From positions 2,914,001 to 2,978,000 of the forward strand of contig NZ_CP121464.1 of NCBI RefSeq assembly GCF_029690045.1: a stretch of DNA of 64,000 nucleotides, read 5' to 3'. Source of the DNA: Janthinobacterium rivuli. GTDB lineage: Bacteria; Pseudomonadota; Gammaproteobacteria; Burkholderiales; Burkholderiaceae_D. The position numbers and the translations under genes were made by a program. Of the stretch, positions 16,419 to 25,301 are shown piece by piece. How positions within the stretch are numbered: the stretch's first letter is position 1; every line of letters begins with the position of its first letter. The notes beneath the pieces are model-generated. The model ran no database searches and was not told the origin of the DNA. It worked only from the letters and a program-made list of their open reading frames with translations.

Positions 16419-17828
16419 TTAGGATTTGTCGTTGCCGAACATGGCGTCGAACATGTCGACCGTCTTGTACATCTGTTCCTGCATGACTTGCAGGCGCGTA
16501 AATTGATCGAGGAAACGTTTGTATGCCGTGTCATATTGGGCCGTGAGGCGCTCGCCGCTCTTGACCAGGCTTTTCTGCAGTTTTTCCGTGGCGGCCTGGC
16601 GCTGGGTGATCTGGCCCTTGGTGATATTGCTCCACTGGCCCAGTACCTTGTCCAGGCTGCCGAGCACGCCGGCAGGGGCGGACAGGCTGTTGTTGCCAAA
16701 AAGCTTGTCCAAGCCCGTCGGGTTGTCGGCCAGCTTGGCCGTCAGCTTGGCGGCGTTGAGGCTGATTGTGCCGTCGCGCTGGGCCGTAATGCCGTAGGAC
16801 ACCAGCGATACGCCATTGACGTTCAGGCGCAGGGCGTCGCCCATGCGGCTGCGCAAAGCATTCAGGCCGGAATCATGGGCGAAGACGCCCGCGGCAACAC
16901 CCTTTTCCGGGTTGCCGGGACTGGCCAGGCCATCCATCAGGGTTTTCAGCTTGTTGTAGGCATCGACGAACGCCTGCACGTTGGCGGCGGTGCCGCTGTT
17001 GTCCGTGGCCACAGTCAAGGTCACGGGCGCTTCGGCGGCACTCATGGCGCGGGTGAAGGTGATTTTCACATCCTGCACGTTGGTGAAGGTATTCGACGCT
17101 TGCGTGATGGCCGTGCCGCCGGGTTTGCCGCCCAGCCAGACGGTGGCGTCGTCAGCCGTGACGACTTCCTTGATGTTGGCCGGAGCGATCAGCGCGCCTT
17201 TCAGCGCGATATTATTGACGCCGCTGGCGTCGAGCGTGGCGGCGTTTGCGATGCCCGTCGCATTCGACGTCAGTACCAGTTGCGCCTGGTTGTTGATGGT
17301 CACGATGGACGCGGTGACGCGCGAATTGTTCTTGCTGTTGCCATTGATGGCGGCAGCGATTTCCTGTGGTGTCAGCGTGCCGTTGCCATCCTTGTCGGCG
17401 GCGGCCAGGTCGATGTCGAGCGTGTTGTCGCCCACGCCATCGCCAATTTTGACTTTTAGCGTGCCCGTGCCATCGGCCGTGTTGACGCTGCTCAGGCCGC
17501 CATACGACATCTGGCTGGCCGTGGCCAGTTTTTCAACGAAAAAGGAATAGGTGCCCGGCGTCGCATTGATGCCGGCCGTGGCAGACCCGTAGCCGGCGGC
17601 CGGGAAGGTGGCGGACTGGCTCAGCACCGATTTGCTGCTGGTCATGCTCGACATGGCGCTCTGGAAGGCCGAGATGGCCGACTTCAGGTTGCCCAGCGCC
17701 GTGCTGGTGTTGCTGGCCAGCGTGTTCTGCGCCTGCAGGGCCGCCTTTTGCGCAGCGACAGCCTTGGTGGCCAGTTTTTCGGCCGTTGGGATCGGATCGT
17801 ATTGCGGTGCAGTAATTACGCTTGCCAT
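16419..17828 (-). CDS. fliD: Filament cap protein FliD (HAP2, LafB-type)
   Basis: A 469-residue FliD. The N-terminal domain includes FQSAMSSMTSSKSVLSQSATFPAAGYGSATA. The hook-associated IN motif region covers VNNIALKGALIAPANIKEVVTADDATVWLGG. The C-terminus ERLTAQYDTAYKRFLDQFTRLQVMQEQMYKTVDMFDAMFG carries the coiled coil. FliD caps the growing filament and inserts flagellins. It has an AGGAG site and a sigma-28-like promoter upstream (17858-17890), and probably heads fliDSTKLA-motAB-flgMN. Confidence 0.95.
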   Translation of the reverse strand: MASVITAPQYDPIPTAEKLATKAVAAQKAALQAQNTLASNTSTALGNLKSAISAFQSAMSSMTSSKSVLSQSATFPAAGYGSATAGINATPGTYSFFVEKLATASQMSYGGLSSVNTADGTGTLKVKIGDGVGDNTLDIDLAAADKDGNGTLTPQEIAAAINGNSKNNSRVTASIVTINNQAQLVLTSNATGIANAATLDASGVNNIALKGALIAPANIKEVVTADDATVWLGGKPGGTAITQASNTFTNVQDVKITFTRAMSAAEAPVTLTVATDNSGTAANVQAFVDAYNKLKTLMDGLASPGNPEKGVAAGVFAHDSGLNALRSRMGDALRLNVNGVSLVSYGITAQRDGTISLNAAKLTAKLADNPTGLDKLFGNNSLSAPAGVLGSLDKVLGQWSNITKGQITQRQAATEKLQKSLVKSGERLTAQYDTAYKRFLDQFTRLQVMQEQMYKTVDMFDAMFGNDKS

Positions 17829-17857
17829 GCCAGACTCCTGAATAAAGGGATATACCG

Positions 17858-17890
17858 GTACAAGGCGACCCCCATTCCCGTTTTGTGAAG
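17858..17890 (-). promoter_or_regulatory. Sigma-28-like late promoter of fliD
   Basis: CTTCACAA (17890-17883), a 13-bp spacer and GTCGCCTTGTAC (17869-17858) lie about 30-60 bp before the fliD ATG on the minus strand. The spacing and downstream box equal those at flgK and the flagellins. The upstream box differs by one base from the others (TCAC for TAAC). Confidence 0.65.
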
Positions 17891-17917
17891 TTTTCCTGAA
17901 AGAAACTTACACAAACC

Positions 17918-18355
17918 TCATTTTACCTGCCCGCGGAACCAGAATTGCGTCGCCAGCTCGTCTTGCCGCTTGGCATCAACTCGGTGTTGCTCATTTGCAA
18001 CATGCTTTTGTTTTTGCGTCAGCACCTGGTCCAGCACTTCGCGCTTGGCCCAGGCCGTATTCAGGGCGCGTTGCGACACGGCCATGTTGGCTTCGTGCAG
18101 GTGCAAATCGGTACGGTGCTGGTCGGCCATCTGCATCACGGCTTGCTTGAAGTTGCCGCAGTTGACGGACAGGGCCAGGGGCAGGGCGCCGCTGGGGCCG
18201 CTATCCGTGTACAGGCCCGTCAGGCGCTCCAGGTTTTTCTGGTAGCGCTCGCGCACGGCCGTCTGCGCCGCCATTTCACCTTGCAGGCGTTCCACTTCGG
18301 TGCTGCGCAGGCCGACCAGGGTGGTCAGGTTGCGGATGGTATGCGCGTCGCTCAC
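17918..18355 (-). CDS. fliJ: Flagellar export protein FliJ
   Basis: A 145-residue helical, charged protein directly after fliI, as fliJ usually is. It shows long coiled-coil stretches such as VERLQGEMAAQTAVRERYQKNLERLTGLY and KREVLDQVLTQKQKHVANEQHRVDAKRQDELATQF. FliJ stimulates the export ATPase and links it to FlhA. The start is a GTG at 18355 with an AGGAG site. It is the last gene of the fliE-J group; fliD with its own promoter follows. Confidence 0.85.
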   Translation of the reverse strand: MSDAHTIRNLTTLVGLRSTEVERLQGEMAAQTAVRERYQKNLERLTGLYTDSGPSGALPLALSVNCGNFKQAVMQMADQHRTDLHLHEANMAVSQRALNTAWAKREVLDQVLTQKQKHVANEQHRVDAKRQDELATQFWFRGQVK

Positions 18356-18363
18356 GTATGCTC

Positions 18364-19674
18364 CTAGGCCATGATCTGTTCAAGTTGTTCGATGCACGGC
18401 CCCATCGGCGCCTCTTCCTTGGTGCCCTGGCACAGGAAGGCTTCGATGGGCGCGTGCAACTGGACGGCGCGGTCGGTGATCGGGTCGGCGCCGGGCACGT
18501 AGGCGCCCAGCGGGATCAGGTCGCGCACGCGCGCATGGCGCGCCATCGACGCTTTCAGCGCGCGCGCCGCCTGCATATGGGGCGGCGTGATCACCTGCGC
18601 CATGCAGCGGCTGATCGAGGCGGCGATGTCGATGGCGGGGTAGTGGCCCCGCTCGGCCAGTTCGCGCGTGAGCACGATGTGGCCGTCGAGAATCGCGCGC
18701 GCCGTGTCGACCACAGGGTCCTGCTGGTCGTCGCCTTCGGCCAGCACCGTGTAGATGGCGCTCATGCTGCCTTCCGGATGGGCGCCATTGCCGGCGCTTT
18801 CCACCAGTTGCGGCAAGTTTGAAAAGACGGACGGCGGATAGCCGCGCGTGGCCGGCGGCTCGCCCAAGGCCAGCGCCACTTCGCGCAAGGCCATCGCATA
18901 GCGCGTCAGCGAATCGACCAGCAGCAGCACGTGCTTGCCCTGGTCGCGGTAATGGGCGGCAATGGAATGGCACAGTTCGGTGGCCATGATGCGCATCAAG
19001 GGCGATTCATCGGCCGGCGCGATCACCAGCACGGCCTTTTTCAAGCCTTCGGCGCCGAGCGACTTTTCCACGAATTCGCGCACTTCGCGTCCCCGTTCGC
19101 CGATCAGGCCGACGACGACGACATCGGCCACCGTCTGGCGCGTGATCAGGCCCAGCAGTACGCTCTTGCCGACGCCGGAACCGGCCATCAGGCCCACGCG
19201 CTGGCCCTTGCCCAGGGTCAGCATGCTGTTGATGGCGCGCACGCCCACATCCAGCGGCTCGACCACCGGTTGTTTCTTCAGGGGATTGATTTTTGGCGGC
19301 GTGACTTCCAGCGTGTGTTCGCCACCGAGGCGGCCCAGGTCGTCGATCGGCTCGCCCAGGCCATTGACCATGCGGCCCAGCCACGACGGACCGATCTGCA
19401 GGCTGGCCTTGTCGGGCAGGGGCAGTACGCGCGCGCCGGTGGTCAGGCCGGTGGCTTTCTTGAACGGCATCAGGTAGGACAGTTTTTCGCGAAAGCCGAC
19501 GACTTGCGCGTCGAGCCATTCGCCGCTCACAGTTTCAATTTGACAACGCTGGCCCGTGTGCAGCCGGCAGCCGGCGCTTTCCAGCAGCAGGCCGGACGCG
19601 CCAACCAGGCGGCCGGTCGGTGTCGCGACCGGGATATCGCCGATCTCGAAACTGCGCAGCGTGTCGGCGATCAT
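18364..19674 (-). CDS. fliI: Flagellum-specific export ATPase FliI
   Basis: A 436-residue ATPase related to F1-beta. The Walker A motif GSGVGKS lies at residues 165-171. LLLVDSLTRYAMALREVALALGEPPATRGYPPSVFS provides Walker B and the type III ATPase signature. ISRCMAQV lies further on. FliI with FliH and FliJ energises substrate entry. It overlaps fliH by 4 bp (ATGA) and lies 8 bp before fliJ. Length is normal. Confidence 0.97.
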   Translation of the reverse strand: MIADTLRSFEIGDIPVATPTGRLVGASGLLLESAGCRLHTGQRCQIETVSGEWLDAQVVGFREKLSYLMPFKKATGLTTGARVLPLPDKASLQIGPSWLGRMVNGLGEPIDDLGRLGGEHTLEVTPPKINPLKKQPVVEPLDVGVRAINSMLTLGKGQRVGLMAGSGVGKSVLLGLITRQTVADVVVVGLIGERGREVREFVEKSLGAEGLKKAVLVIAPADESPLMRIMATELCHSIAAHYRDQGKHVLLLVDSLTRYAMALREVALALGEPPATRGYPPSVFSNLPQLVESAGNGAHPEGSMSAIYTVLAEGDDQQDPVVDTARAILDGHIVLTRELAERGHYPAIDIAASISRCMAQVITPPHMQAARALKASMARHARVRDLIPLGAYVPGADPITDRAVQLHAPIEAFLCQGTKEEAPMGPCIEQLEQIMA

Positions 19675-20360
19675 GCAGGCGCGCCCTGGTCCGCGTGTTC
19701 GGCGGCCAGCGCCAGGTGGCTGCTGACTTGTTCCATGCAGGCCGACAGGCGTTGATGGCAGCCCGCGTCGACTTCATTGTCGCCCGCCTTGATGCGGCAT
19801 TCGCCCGCGTCGAGGCGCGCGTCGGCGATCAGGTTCCAGCGCTTGGCGCGCTTCGGATCGAGTTCGCTGATGCGTTTGAGTTCTTCGGGATTGAGGAAGA
19901 CGTCGATTTCCTCGCGCGTGGGCGGCATCGAGGCCAGGGTCTCGTCGACCAGAGCCAGCAATTGCACGGGCTGCAGCGCCAGTTCCGCGCGGATCACCTG
20001 GCGCGCCACCTTGGCCACCAGGTCGACCACTTCCTTGCGCTGCGCTTCACGGTAATCGGCGCGCACTTTTTTCAGGTCGCGCAAAATCGCGTCGACGGGG
20101 CGCGCCAGGCGGTCCAGCGCCACCAGGGTTTCATTGCGGCCTTCTTCGCGGCCCTGCGCCATGCCGTCGTTGCGTCCGGTGTCGTAGCCGTCCTGCTGGC
20201 CTTGCACCAGGCCCACTTCGTAGCCGTCGCGCTGGCCCTGCTCGAAGCCTTCCGAGACGGACGCCTGCCACTGGCCATCCGTGTCCTCGTTGGAGGCACG
20301 CTGGCCAGCGGCGATGAATTGCGACAGGGGAGGGAAGCGATACGAGCGGAAGTGTTTCAT
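19671..20360 (-). CDS. fliH: Flagellar assembly protein FliH
   Basis: A 229-residue protein with the Gly-rich helix repeat typical of FliH (GFEQGQRDGYEVGLVQGQQDGYDTGRNDGMAQGREEG within residues 38-73), GxxxG repeats of the stalk. The C-terminal V/A-ATPase E-subunit-like part contains VVDLVAKVARQVIRAELALQP. FliH regulates FliI. The ATG at 20360 overlaps the fliG stop by 4 bp. An upstream extension would overlap fliG by more than 200 bp and is rejected. Confidence 0.92.
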   Translation of the reverse strand: MKHFRSYRFPPLSQFIAAGQRASNEDTDGQWQASVSEGFEQGQRDGYEVGLVQGQQDGYDTGRNDGMAQGREEGRNETLVALDRLARPVDAILRDLKKVRADYREAQRKEVVDLVAKVARQVIRAELALQPVQLLALVDETLASMPPTREEIDVFLNPEELKRISELDPKRAKRWNLIADARLDAGECRIKAGDNEVDAGCHQRLSACMEQVSSHLALAAEHADQGAPA

Positions 20361-21397
20361 TCGATCACCGCTTCGGCAAACAGTTGTACTTCGATCTCGC
20401 CTGCATCGGCGAGGCCCTTGACGGTGGCCATGATTTCCTGGCGCGTCTGTTCGATGCGCGACAGCGGCACGGGGCCGGAACGGCGCATCATGTCTTCGAA
20501 GCTCTGTGCCTGGCGGCGCGGCATGGTTTTCAGCACGGCGTCGCGGATCGACGGTTCCGCGCCCTTCAGTGCAATCGCCCACTGTTCCATCGGCACGTCT
20601 TCCAGGATGCGCGTGAGCGTGACATCGCTCTGCGTGGCCAGGATCAGGAAGTCGTACATGCTCAGTTCGATTTCGGAAACGACGTCCGGATCGTGCGCGC
20701 GCAGCAGTTCGACCAGCGCGGCGCGGTTGCCCGGCATGCGGTTGAGAATCTCTGCCGCCTGGCGGATGCCCTCCACGCTGGTGCTTTGCGTGTCGAGCGT
20801 GCCCAGGCAGCGGCCTACCAGTTCGTCGAGCTCGACCAGCAGGTCGCGGTCGATCTCGTCCAGGCGCGCCAGGTTCAGCAAGACCAGGTCGCGGCCTTCG
20901 ACGGGCAGGGCGTCGAGGATCTGGCCAGCCAGCGCGGGCGGCAAAAATGCCAGGAACACGGCCTGCATCTGCACGTGTTCATTGACGATGTATTCGGCCA
21001 GCCATTTTGGCGAGGCCCACTGCAGGCGCGCCATTTTCGGGCGGATCGCGTCGCCGTAAATGTTGTTCAGCACGCTGTTCGCGATATCGCTGCCCAGCGC
21101 CATGTCCAGCGAGCGCTTCAGGTAGCTGCGCGAGGCGCCATGCACGCCGCTTTGCTGGCGGTAGTCGTCGAAGAAGGTCTGCATGGCCGTTTTCACGGAT
21201 TCGACCTTGATGCCGCTCATGCGCGACATCACTTGCGTGACTTCCAGCAATTCTTCGCGCGACAGGCAGCGCAGCACGTTGGCGGCCTGTTCTTCGCCGA
21301 TGCTCAGCAGCACGATGGCCGCCTGTTCCACGGGATTCAGGCTGGCACTTTCGTACTCGGCGCCGTCGGAGGGATTATTGTTGTTGAGTTCGGCCAT
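20357..21397 (-). CDS. fliG: Flagellar motor switch protein FliG
   Basis: A 346-residue FliG. The N-terminal domain has PVEQAAIVLLSIGEEQAANVLRCLS for binding FliF. A middle domain (ILDALPVEGRDLVLLNLARLDEI) and the torque domain ILEDVPMEQWAIALKGAEPSIRDAVLKTMPRRQAQSFEDMMRRSGPVPLSRIE follow. In the torque helix the second of the two adjacent aspartates found in E. coli (D288-D289) appears as Met. It uses the ATG at 21397, overlapping fliF by 23 bp; an ATG at 21433 would overlap by 59. Confidence 0.95.
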   Translation of the reverse strand: MAELNNNNPSDGAEYESASLNPVEQAAIVLLSIGEEQAANVLRCLSREELLEVTQVMSRMSGIKVESVKTAMQTFFDDYRQQSGVHGASRSYLKRSLDMALGSDIANSVLNNIYGDAIRPKMARLQWASPKWLAEYIVNEHVQMQAVFLAFLPPALAGQILDALPVEGRDLVLLNLARLDEIDRDLLVELDELVGRCLGTLDTQSTSVEGIRQAAEILNRMPGNRAALVELLRAHDPDVVSEIELSMYDFLILATQSDVTLTRILEDVPMEQWAIALKGAEPSIRDAVLKTMPRRQAQSFEDMMRRSGPVPLSRIEQTRQEIMATVKGLADAGEIEVQLFAEAVIE

Positions 21398-23105
21398 TTT
21401 TCTGCATCCATTGTTTGACGACTTCGGCGACACGCTCGGGTTCTTTTTCAGCCAGCACTTTCAGGTGGTCGACCATCACGTCGACCGCCGAGCCTGGTGG
21501 CGGCAAGTCATAGTTTTCCAGCAGCGGCACGACCGGCATGTTGCCGCCGGCGGACTCGCCTTCGAGCGCCAGCGGGCTGCCATTCACGCCCAGGGCTGGC
21601 GCGCCGGCAACGGCCGCGCCATTCGCGCCAGCGGCGCTGCTGCCGGCCAGGGCCATGGCGGGATCGATCTGCTTGAGCGCTGGCGGCGCCAGGCGCGTGG
21701 TCAGCAGGCGCAGCAGCGGACGCAGGATCAGGAAGTAGCCAAGGATGGCGCCCAGCGCGTACAACAGCCAGCTGCTGAAATCGACGACGGTGTCGCGCTC
21801 TTCCCACCACTGCGCCACGGGCGGCTTGGCCGGGAAGGCCAGCGCCGTCAGGCTCAGGCTGTCGCCGCGCTGGGCATTGATGCCCAGGCCGCTGCTCAGC
21901 ATTTTTTCGATATTGCCCAGTTCGGCAGGGGTCCAGCCGGTTTTCGGATTCGGTGCGGCGGCGCTGTTGAGGACCACGGCGACGCTGAGTTTTTCCAGGC
22001 GGCCGCGGCTGCGCTTGATCTGCGTGATGCTGCGGTCGTAGGCGTACTGGCGCGTGGTGGCGTTCTTGCGGGCCGTGCCGTCGTCGGACGGCTTCGGTGC
22101 GCCATCGGCAGGCGCGGCGCCGGCGGCGTCTGCCGGTGCCGGCACGGCGGCCGCTGGCGGACGGTTCGACAGGCTGCCGGGAATGCCGGCCACGGTGCGG
22201 TTGCGTTCCTGCTCTTCGCGCATGGCTTCGCTCGTCACTTTCGGGGCTTCGCCGTATTTTTCCAGGGTTTCGTCCACGCGGTCGTTGTTCACGGCGGCCG
22301 TCACGCTGAGCTTGAAGTTGTCTTCGCCGATGACGGGACCGAGCAAGCCCGTGACGTTGCGGCGGATTTCATCCTGAAAACGTTTCGCGCCTTCATTGCC
22401 GGCGGCCGAGGCGTCGAAGCCGTCCGTCAGGTCGACGTGCGCGGACAGCAGGTTGCCGCCCTGGTCGACCAGGCTCACGCGCGTGGGCGCCAGGCTGGCG
22501 ACGCTGCCGGCCACCATGTTGATGACGGCGGCGATCTGTTCCGGCGCCAGGGTGCGGCCCGGTTTCAGCGCCACGACGATCGAGGCGGACGATTTGTCGC
22601 CGTCGCTGGCGACAAACGACGTCGATTTCGCAATCGACAGATGGACGCGCGCCGAAGCGATCGCGTCCATCGTCATGATGCTTTGCGCCAGTTCGCCTTC
22701 CAGGCCGCGGCGGAAGCGCACGTCCTGCACGAATTGCGACACGCCCAGCGGGTCGTTCTTGTCCATCAGTTCCAGGCCGGCCGGCAGCTGCGCCGTCACG
22801 CCTTTCGAGGCGAGCAGCATGCGCACCTTGCCCAGCATGGCGTCGGGCACCAGCACCTGGCCGCTGTCCGGATGCAAACGGTAGGGGATGTGCTCGGCGT
22901 CCAGGGTGGCCATCATGTCCGTCACGGCCACTTTTTCGCGCGCGCCAAACACCGGCTTGTAGTTGGCCTGGTCGCGCCAGGCATACATGGTCACCATGGC
23001 GGTGATGCCGATGGCCAGCACGACGATGGGAACCAGGTTTTTCAGCAGGGCGGGCGGGATGGCGGGCTGGGCGCCAAGGCGCCAGCGCGCAAATGCGGAC
23101 TTCAT
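21375..23105 (-). CDS. fliF: Flagellar MS-ring protein FliF
   Basis: A 576-residue FliF. Helix 1 is NLVPIVVLAIGITAMVTMYAW. The ring-building motifs follow: MMATLDAEHIPYRL, VLVPDAMLGKVRMLLASKG and FVQDVRFRRGLEGELAQSIMTMDAIASARVHLSI. Helix 2 is LLYALGAILGYFLILRPLL. The C-terminus (YDLPPPGSAVDVMVDHLKVLAEKEPERVAEVVKQWM) binds FliG. The ATG at 23105 is preferred; a GTG at 23117 would add four residues. It is preceded by fliE. Confidence 0.96.
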   Translation of the reverse strand: MKSAFARWRLGAQPAIPPALLKNLVPIVVLAIGITAMVTMYAWRDQANYKPVFGAREKVAVTDMMATLDAEHIPYRLHPDSGQVLVPDAMLGKVRMLLASKGVTAQLPAGLELMDKNDPLGVSQFVQDVRFRRGLEGELAQSIMTMDAIASARVHLSIAKSTSFVASDGDKSSASIVVALKPGRTLAPEQIAAVINMVAGSVASLAPTRVSLVDQGGNLLSAHVDLTDGFDASAAGNEGAKRFQDEIRRNVTGLLGPVIGEDNFKLSVTAAVNNDRVDETLEKYGEAPKVTSEAMREEQERNRTVAGIPGSLSNRPPAAAVPAPADAAGAAPADGAPKPSDDGTARKNATTRQYAYDRSITQIKRSRGRLEKLSVAVVLNSAAAPNPKTGWTPAELGNIEKMLSSGLGINAQRGDSLSLTALAFPAKPPVAQWWEERDTVVDFSSWLLYALGAILGYFLILRPLLRLLTTRLAPPALKQIDPAMALAGSSAAGANGAAVAGAPALGVNGSPLALEGESAGGNMPVVPLLENYDLPPPGSAVDVMVDHLKVLAEKEPERVAEVVKQWMQKNGRTQQQ

Positions 23106-23165
23106 GGGGGTAATCACTTGGGATAACTTTCGCTGGGAGGCTGGGCGTGGTTCAGGGCGTGAAGA

Positions 23166-23504
23166 TTACAGAGGCAGTTTGATGAGTTCGTCGACGGCGC
23201 CCATGACCTTGTTGCGCACTTGCATCAACATGGAGAAGGACAGGCTCGCTTCCTGGCTGGCCAGCATGGCGCCGACCATGTCGTCGCTCTTGCCGCTGTC
23301 GACGTCGCTCATTTTCTGCGCCGCCATGCGGTCGTCGCCGTTGACCTTGCCAATGGCGTCTTTCATGCTTTGCGCGAAGGAGAAGCCCGATTGTTCCGGG
23401 GCGCCGAATTGGGCGGCAGGCGCGATGCTGGCGCCCAGGGCGCGCGCGTCGTTGCTCAGTGCTGCCAGATCGGCCTTGATCAGACCTGCGAGTTCGTTGC
23501 TCAT
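23166..23504 (-). CDS. fliE: Flagellar hook-basal body complex protein FliE
   Basis: A 112-residue protein. Its second half reads SFAQSMKDAIGKVNGDDRMAAQKMSDVDSGKSDDMVGAMLASQEASLSFSMLMQVRNKVMGA, containing the FliE pattern (F...l..al..vn..q..a......f..G......vm.a.qkA.l.l....qvRNK...AY.e.m). FliE connects MS ring and rod. The ATG at 23504 has a GAGGG site; the longer frame to 23540 is not used. It is first in the fliEFGHIJ group. Confidence 0.94.
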   Translation of the reverse strand: MSNELAGLIKADLAALSNDARALGASIAPAAQFGAPEQSGFSFAQSMKDAIGKVNGDDRMAAQKMSDVDSGKSDDMVGAMLASQEASLSFSMLMQVRNKVMGAVDELIKLPL

Positions 23505-24055
23505 CGTGCCCTCTACTTTCAATATGCGGTGACGTATCAATCAGAAATTACTGGTGTTGCCATTCCGGCAGGCATTTCATTGAATGCCATCGCGCCCGGC
23601 CCGAATGACAGGGCCCATCAGTTTTATCAGTTGCCACACCATCCGCTCAAGCAGATTCAAACAAACCCGGCAGACCCGCGCCGATATGATTTACATGGCC
23701 ATGACAACTAATAATTATCTGATAAAAGTTTCTTCTGGTGGCAATAAGGAAACTGAAAACTGCCATAAAAACCGGAATCAGGTAAGCGGAATGGCGCACT
23801 GCAAATCACTATTTTCTCGCTATAAGCTTACCTCGCGGCAACTATAAAGTAAAGAGAGGATTGCCTCAAGGAATATTGATACATGGCAATATTTAGCTTT
23901 TTCATGTATTGTTCAGCACCGTAGTCATCTAGCATGCGATACGATGCGCAATCGTTTGCTTGCGGACCAGTACCCTGGGTCAAGATGATGCTGTATTTAA
24001 TTTCGGGCGATCCGTATAATTTGTTCTGCCACCGCAATACCGACATGACCACTAC
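23505..24055. promoter_or_regulatory. fliE/fliM divergent control region; no gene seen
   Basis: This 551-bp stretch is clearly richer in A+T than its neighbours and holds no convincing gene on either strand. A 221-codon minus-strand frame from 24493 is an antisense shadow of fliM. One small inverted repeat, GGCATT-N6-AATGCC, lies at 23571-23588. I found no sigma-54 pair (GG-N10-GC) and no GTCGYCT box. In Vibrio and Aeromonas lateral clusters and in E. coli Flag-2 the regulator gene lafK lies at this place. Confidence 0.55.
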
Positions 24056-24934
24056 ATGACAATCCTTACCAAGACAGATCAAACTGTGCGCCATCAAGTC
24101 CTCGATTCCTGTCTGCTTGGACGTCCTGTCCATTTGCTGCATGTATTCGGCGCCCAGCTGCGCGACGACCTGGCCGTGGCCCTGCGCCAGCCGATGAGCC
24201 GTCGCTACTGGGGCAATTTCCAGATCGACGCCGTCACCTTGTCGCGCGTGGAAAACGAGGACAGCGTGAACCGCTGGCTGAGTTTTTCCACGCCGGCCAG
24301 CCAGACGGGCTTTGCCCTCGAGCGGCAGATACTCTTGAGCGTGCTGAACTATCGCTATGGTAGTGCCGGCGCCAAGGGCGCGTTGCCCGATCCGGCGCAG
24401 GTGCGCGTGACGGCCACGGAAGAGCGCCTCGCTGTGGTGCTGGGACAACAGTTGGTCAACAGTTTGATTTCCCGCGTCCACAAGAATCTGCAAACCCTAG
24501 GCAAAAGCAGCGACATCGACACCAGTGCCGAGGTCGCCGTGCAGTCGGGCGTGCATCCGGTGCGCGGCAGCTGGATCGTCACCGTGGCGCTCAGCGACGT
24601 CGAGGCGGGGCAGAGCGGCCAGTTCTGGTTCTCGCTGGACAAGCGCCTGATGGCCGACGTGCTGCGCGGCTTGCTGCCCGAGCGCGCGCAAGCGAAGAAA
24701 GCCCTGCGCGGCAGCGTACGCCCGCTCGCGTCGCGCCTGCAAGTGACCCTGGAAGGCCGGCTCGTCAGCAAACAGGTGCAACTGGGCGCCTTGTTCGACC
24801 TGCGCGTGGGCGACGTGATTCCCGTCAGCCTCAGCCGTACCGACGTCATGCTCGACGACTCCCGTTTATTTACAGCTGCTGTTTCCGAACACAAGGGCAA
24901 GCTCTGTTTAACCTCCTTTGAAGATGTCGAATAA
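24056..24934 (+). CDS. fliM: Divergent flagellar motor switch protein FliM
   Basis: A 292-residue protein, shorter than the ~330 of standard FliM. The C-terminal SpoA/FliN-like domain reads LQVTLEGRLVSKQVQLGALFDLRVGDVIPVSLSRTDVML. The central part resembles the FliM middle domain only weakly (LLSVLNYRYG, VTATEERLAVVLGQQLVNSL). The N-terminus MTILTKTDQTVRHQV lacks the usual LSQDEIDALL-type CheY-binding peptide. FliM forms the switch ring between FliG and FliN. No clear ribosome site precedes the ATG. It heads fliMNPQR-flhBA. Confidence 0.85.
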   Translation: MTILTKTDQTVRHQVLDSCLLGRPVHLLHVFGAQLRDDLAVALRQPMSRRYWGNFQIDAVTLSRVENEDSVNRWLSFSTPASQTGFALERQILLSVLNYRYGSAGAKGALPDPAQVRVTATEERLAVVLGQQLVNSLISRVHKNLQTLGKSSDIDTSAEVAVQSGVHPVRGSWIVTVALSDVEAGQSGQFWFSLDKRLMADVLRGLLPERAQAKKALRGSVRPLASRLQVTLEGRLVSKQVQLGALFDLRVGDVIPVSLSRTDVMLDDSRLFTAAVSEHKGKLCLTSFEDVE

Positions 24935-24935
24935 T

Positions 24936-25301
24936 ATGAATATGACCGATACCAACCAGAGCGAAACCCTGCTGGAAGACCTGGGCGATGACATGATCAT
25001 CGAGCAGGGCGATGTGTCCGACGTGGCCAGCGGCCGTGCGCGGCGCGACATTCCGCAGATGATGCGCAAGATTCCCGTCACCCTGACCCTGGAAGTGGGC
25101 TCGGCCCGCATCTCGCTGGAAGAGTTGATGGCCATCGGCCCGGAAAGCGTGATCGAACTCGACATGCTGGCCGGCGAACCGCTGGTGATCAAGGTCAACG
25201 GCACGCCGATCGGCCGTGCCGAAGTGGTGGTGGCCGGCGAGAACTATGGCCTGAAAGTCATCGACCTCGACGGCCTCAATCTCGACCTGATGACAGCATG
25301 A
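24936..25301 (+). CDS. fliN: Flagellar motor switch protein FliN
   Basis: A 121-residue FliN. After an acidic N-terminus comes the SpoA domain: IPVTLTLEVGSARISLEELMAIGPESVIELDMLAGEPLVIKVNGTPIGRAEVVVAGENYGLKV, the FliN hallmark (vpv.l.velG....i.elL.l..GsVieLd...gepvdi.vng..ia.gEvvv....fgvri). The ATG at 24936 is two bases after the fliM stop; an ATG at 24924 is possible. It forms the base of the C ring. Confidence 0.95.
   Translation: MNMTDTNQSETLLEDLGDDMIIEQGDVSDVASGRARRDIPQMMRKIPVTLTLEVGSARISLEELMAIGPESVIELDMLAGEPLVIKVNGTPIGRAEVVVAGENYGLKVIDLDGLNLDLMTA

Noticed and set aside
20360..20582. Upstream extension of the fliH frame
   Set aside because: It would lie within fliG, and the translation lacks FliH character; the ATG at 20360 overlaps the fliG stop as usual.
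23750..23890. Sigma-54 promoter candidates such as TGGCAATATTTAGCT
   Set aside because: The GG to GC distance is 9, not 10, and neighbouring positions do not fit; no better pair was found.
23828..24493. 221-codon minus-strand frame in the fliE/fliM gap, first considered as a regulator
   Set aside because: Two thirds are the complement of fliM, the remainder is AT-rich with no HTH or AAA+ motif.
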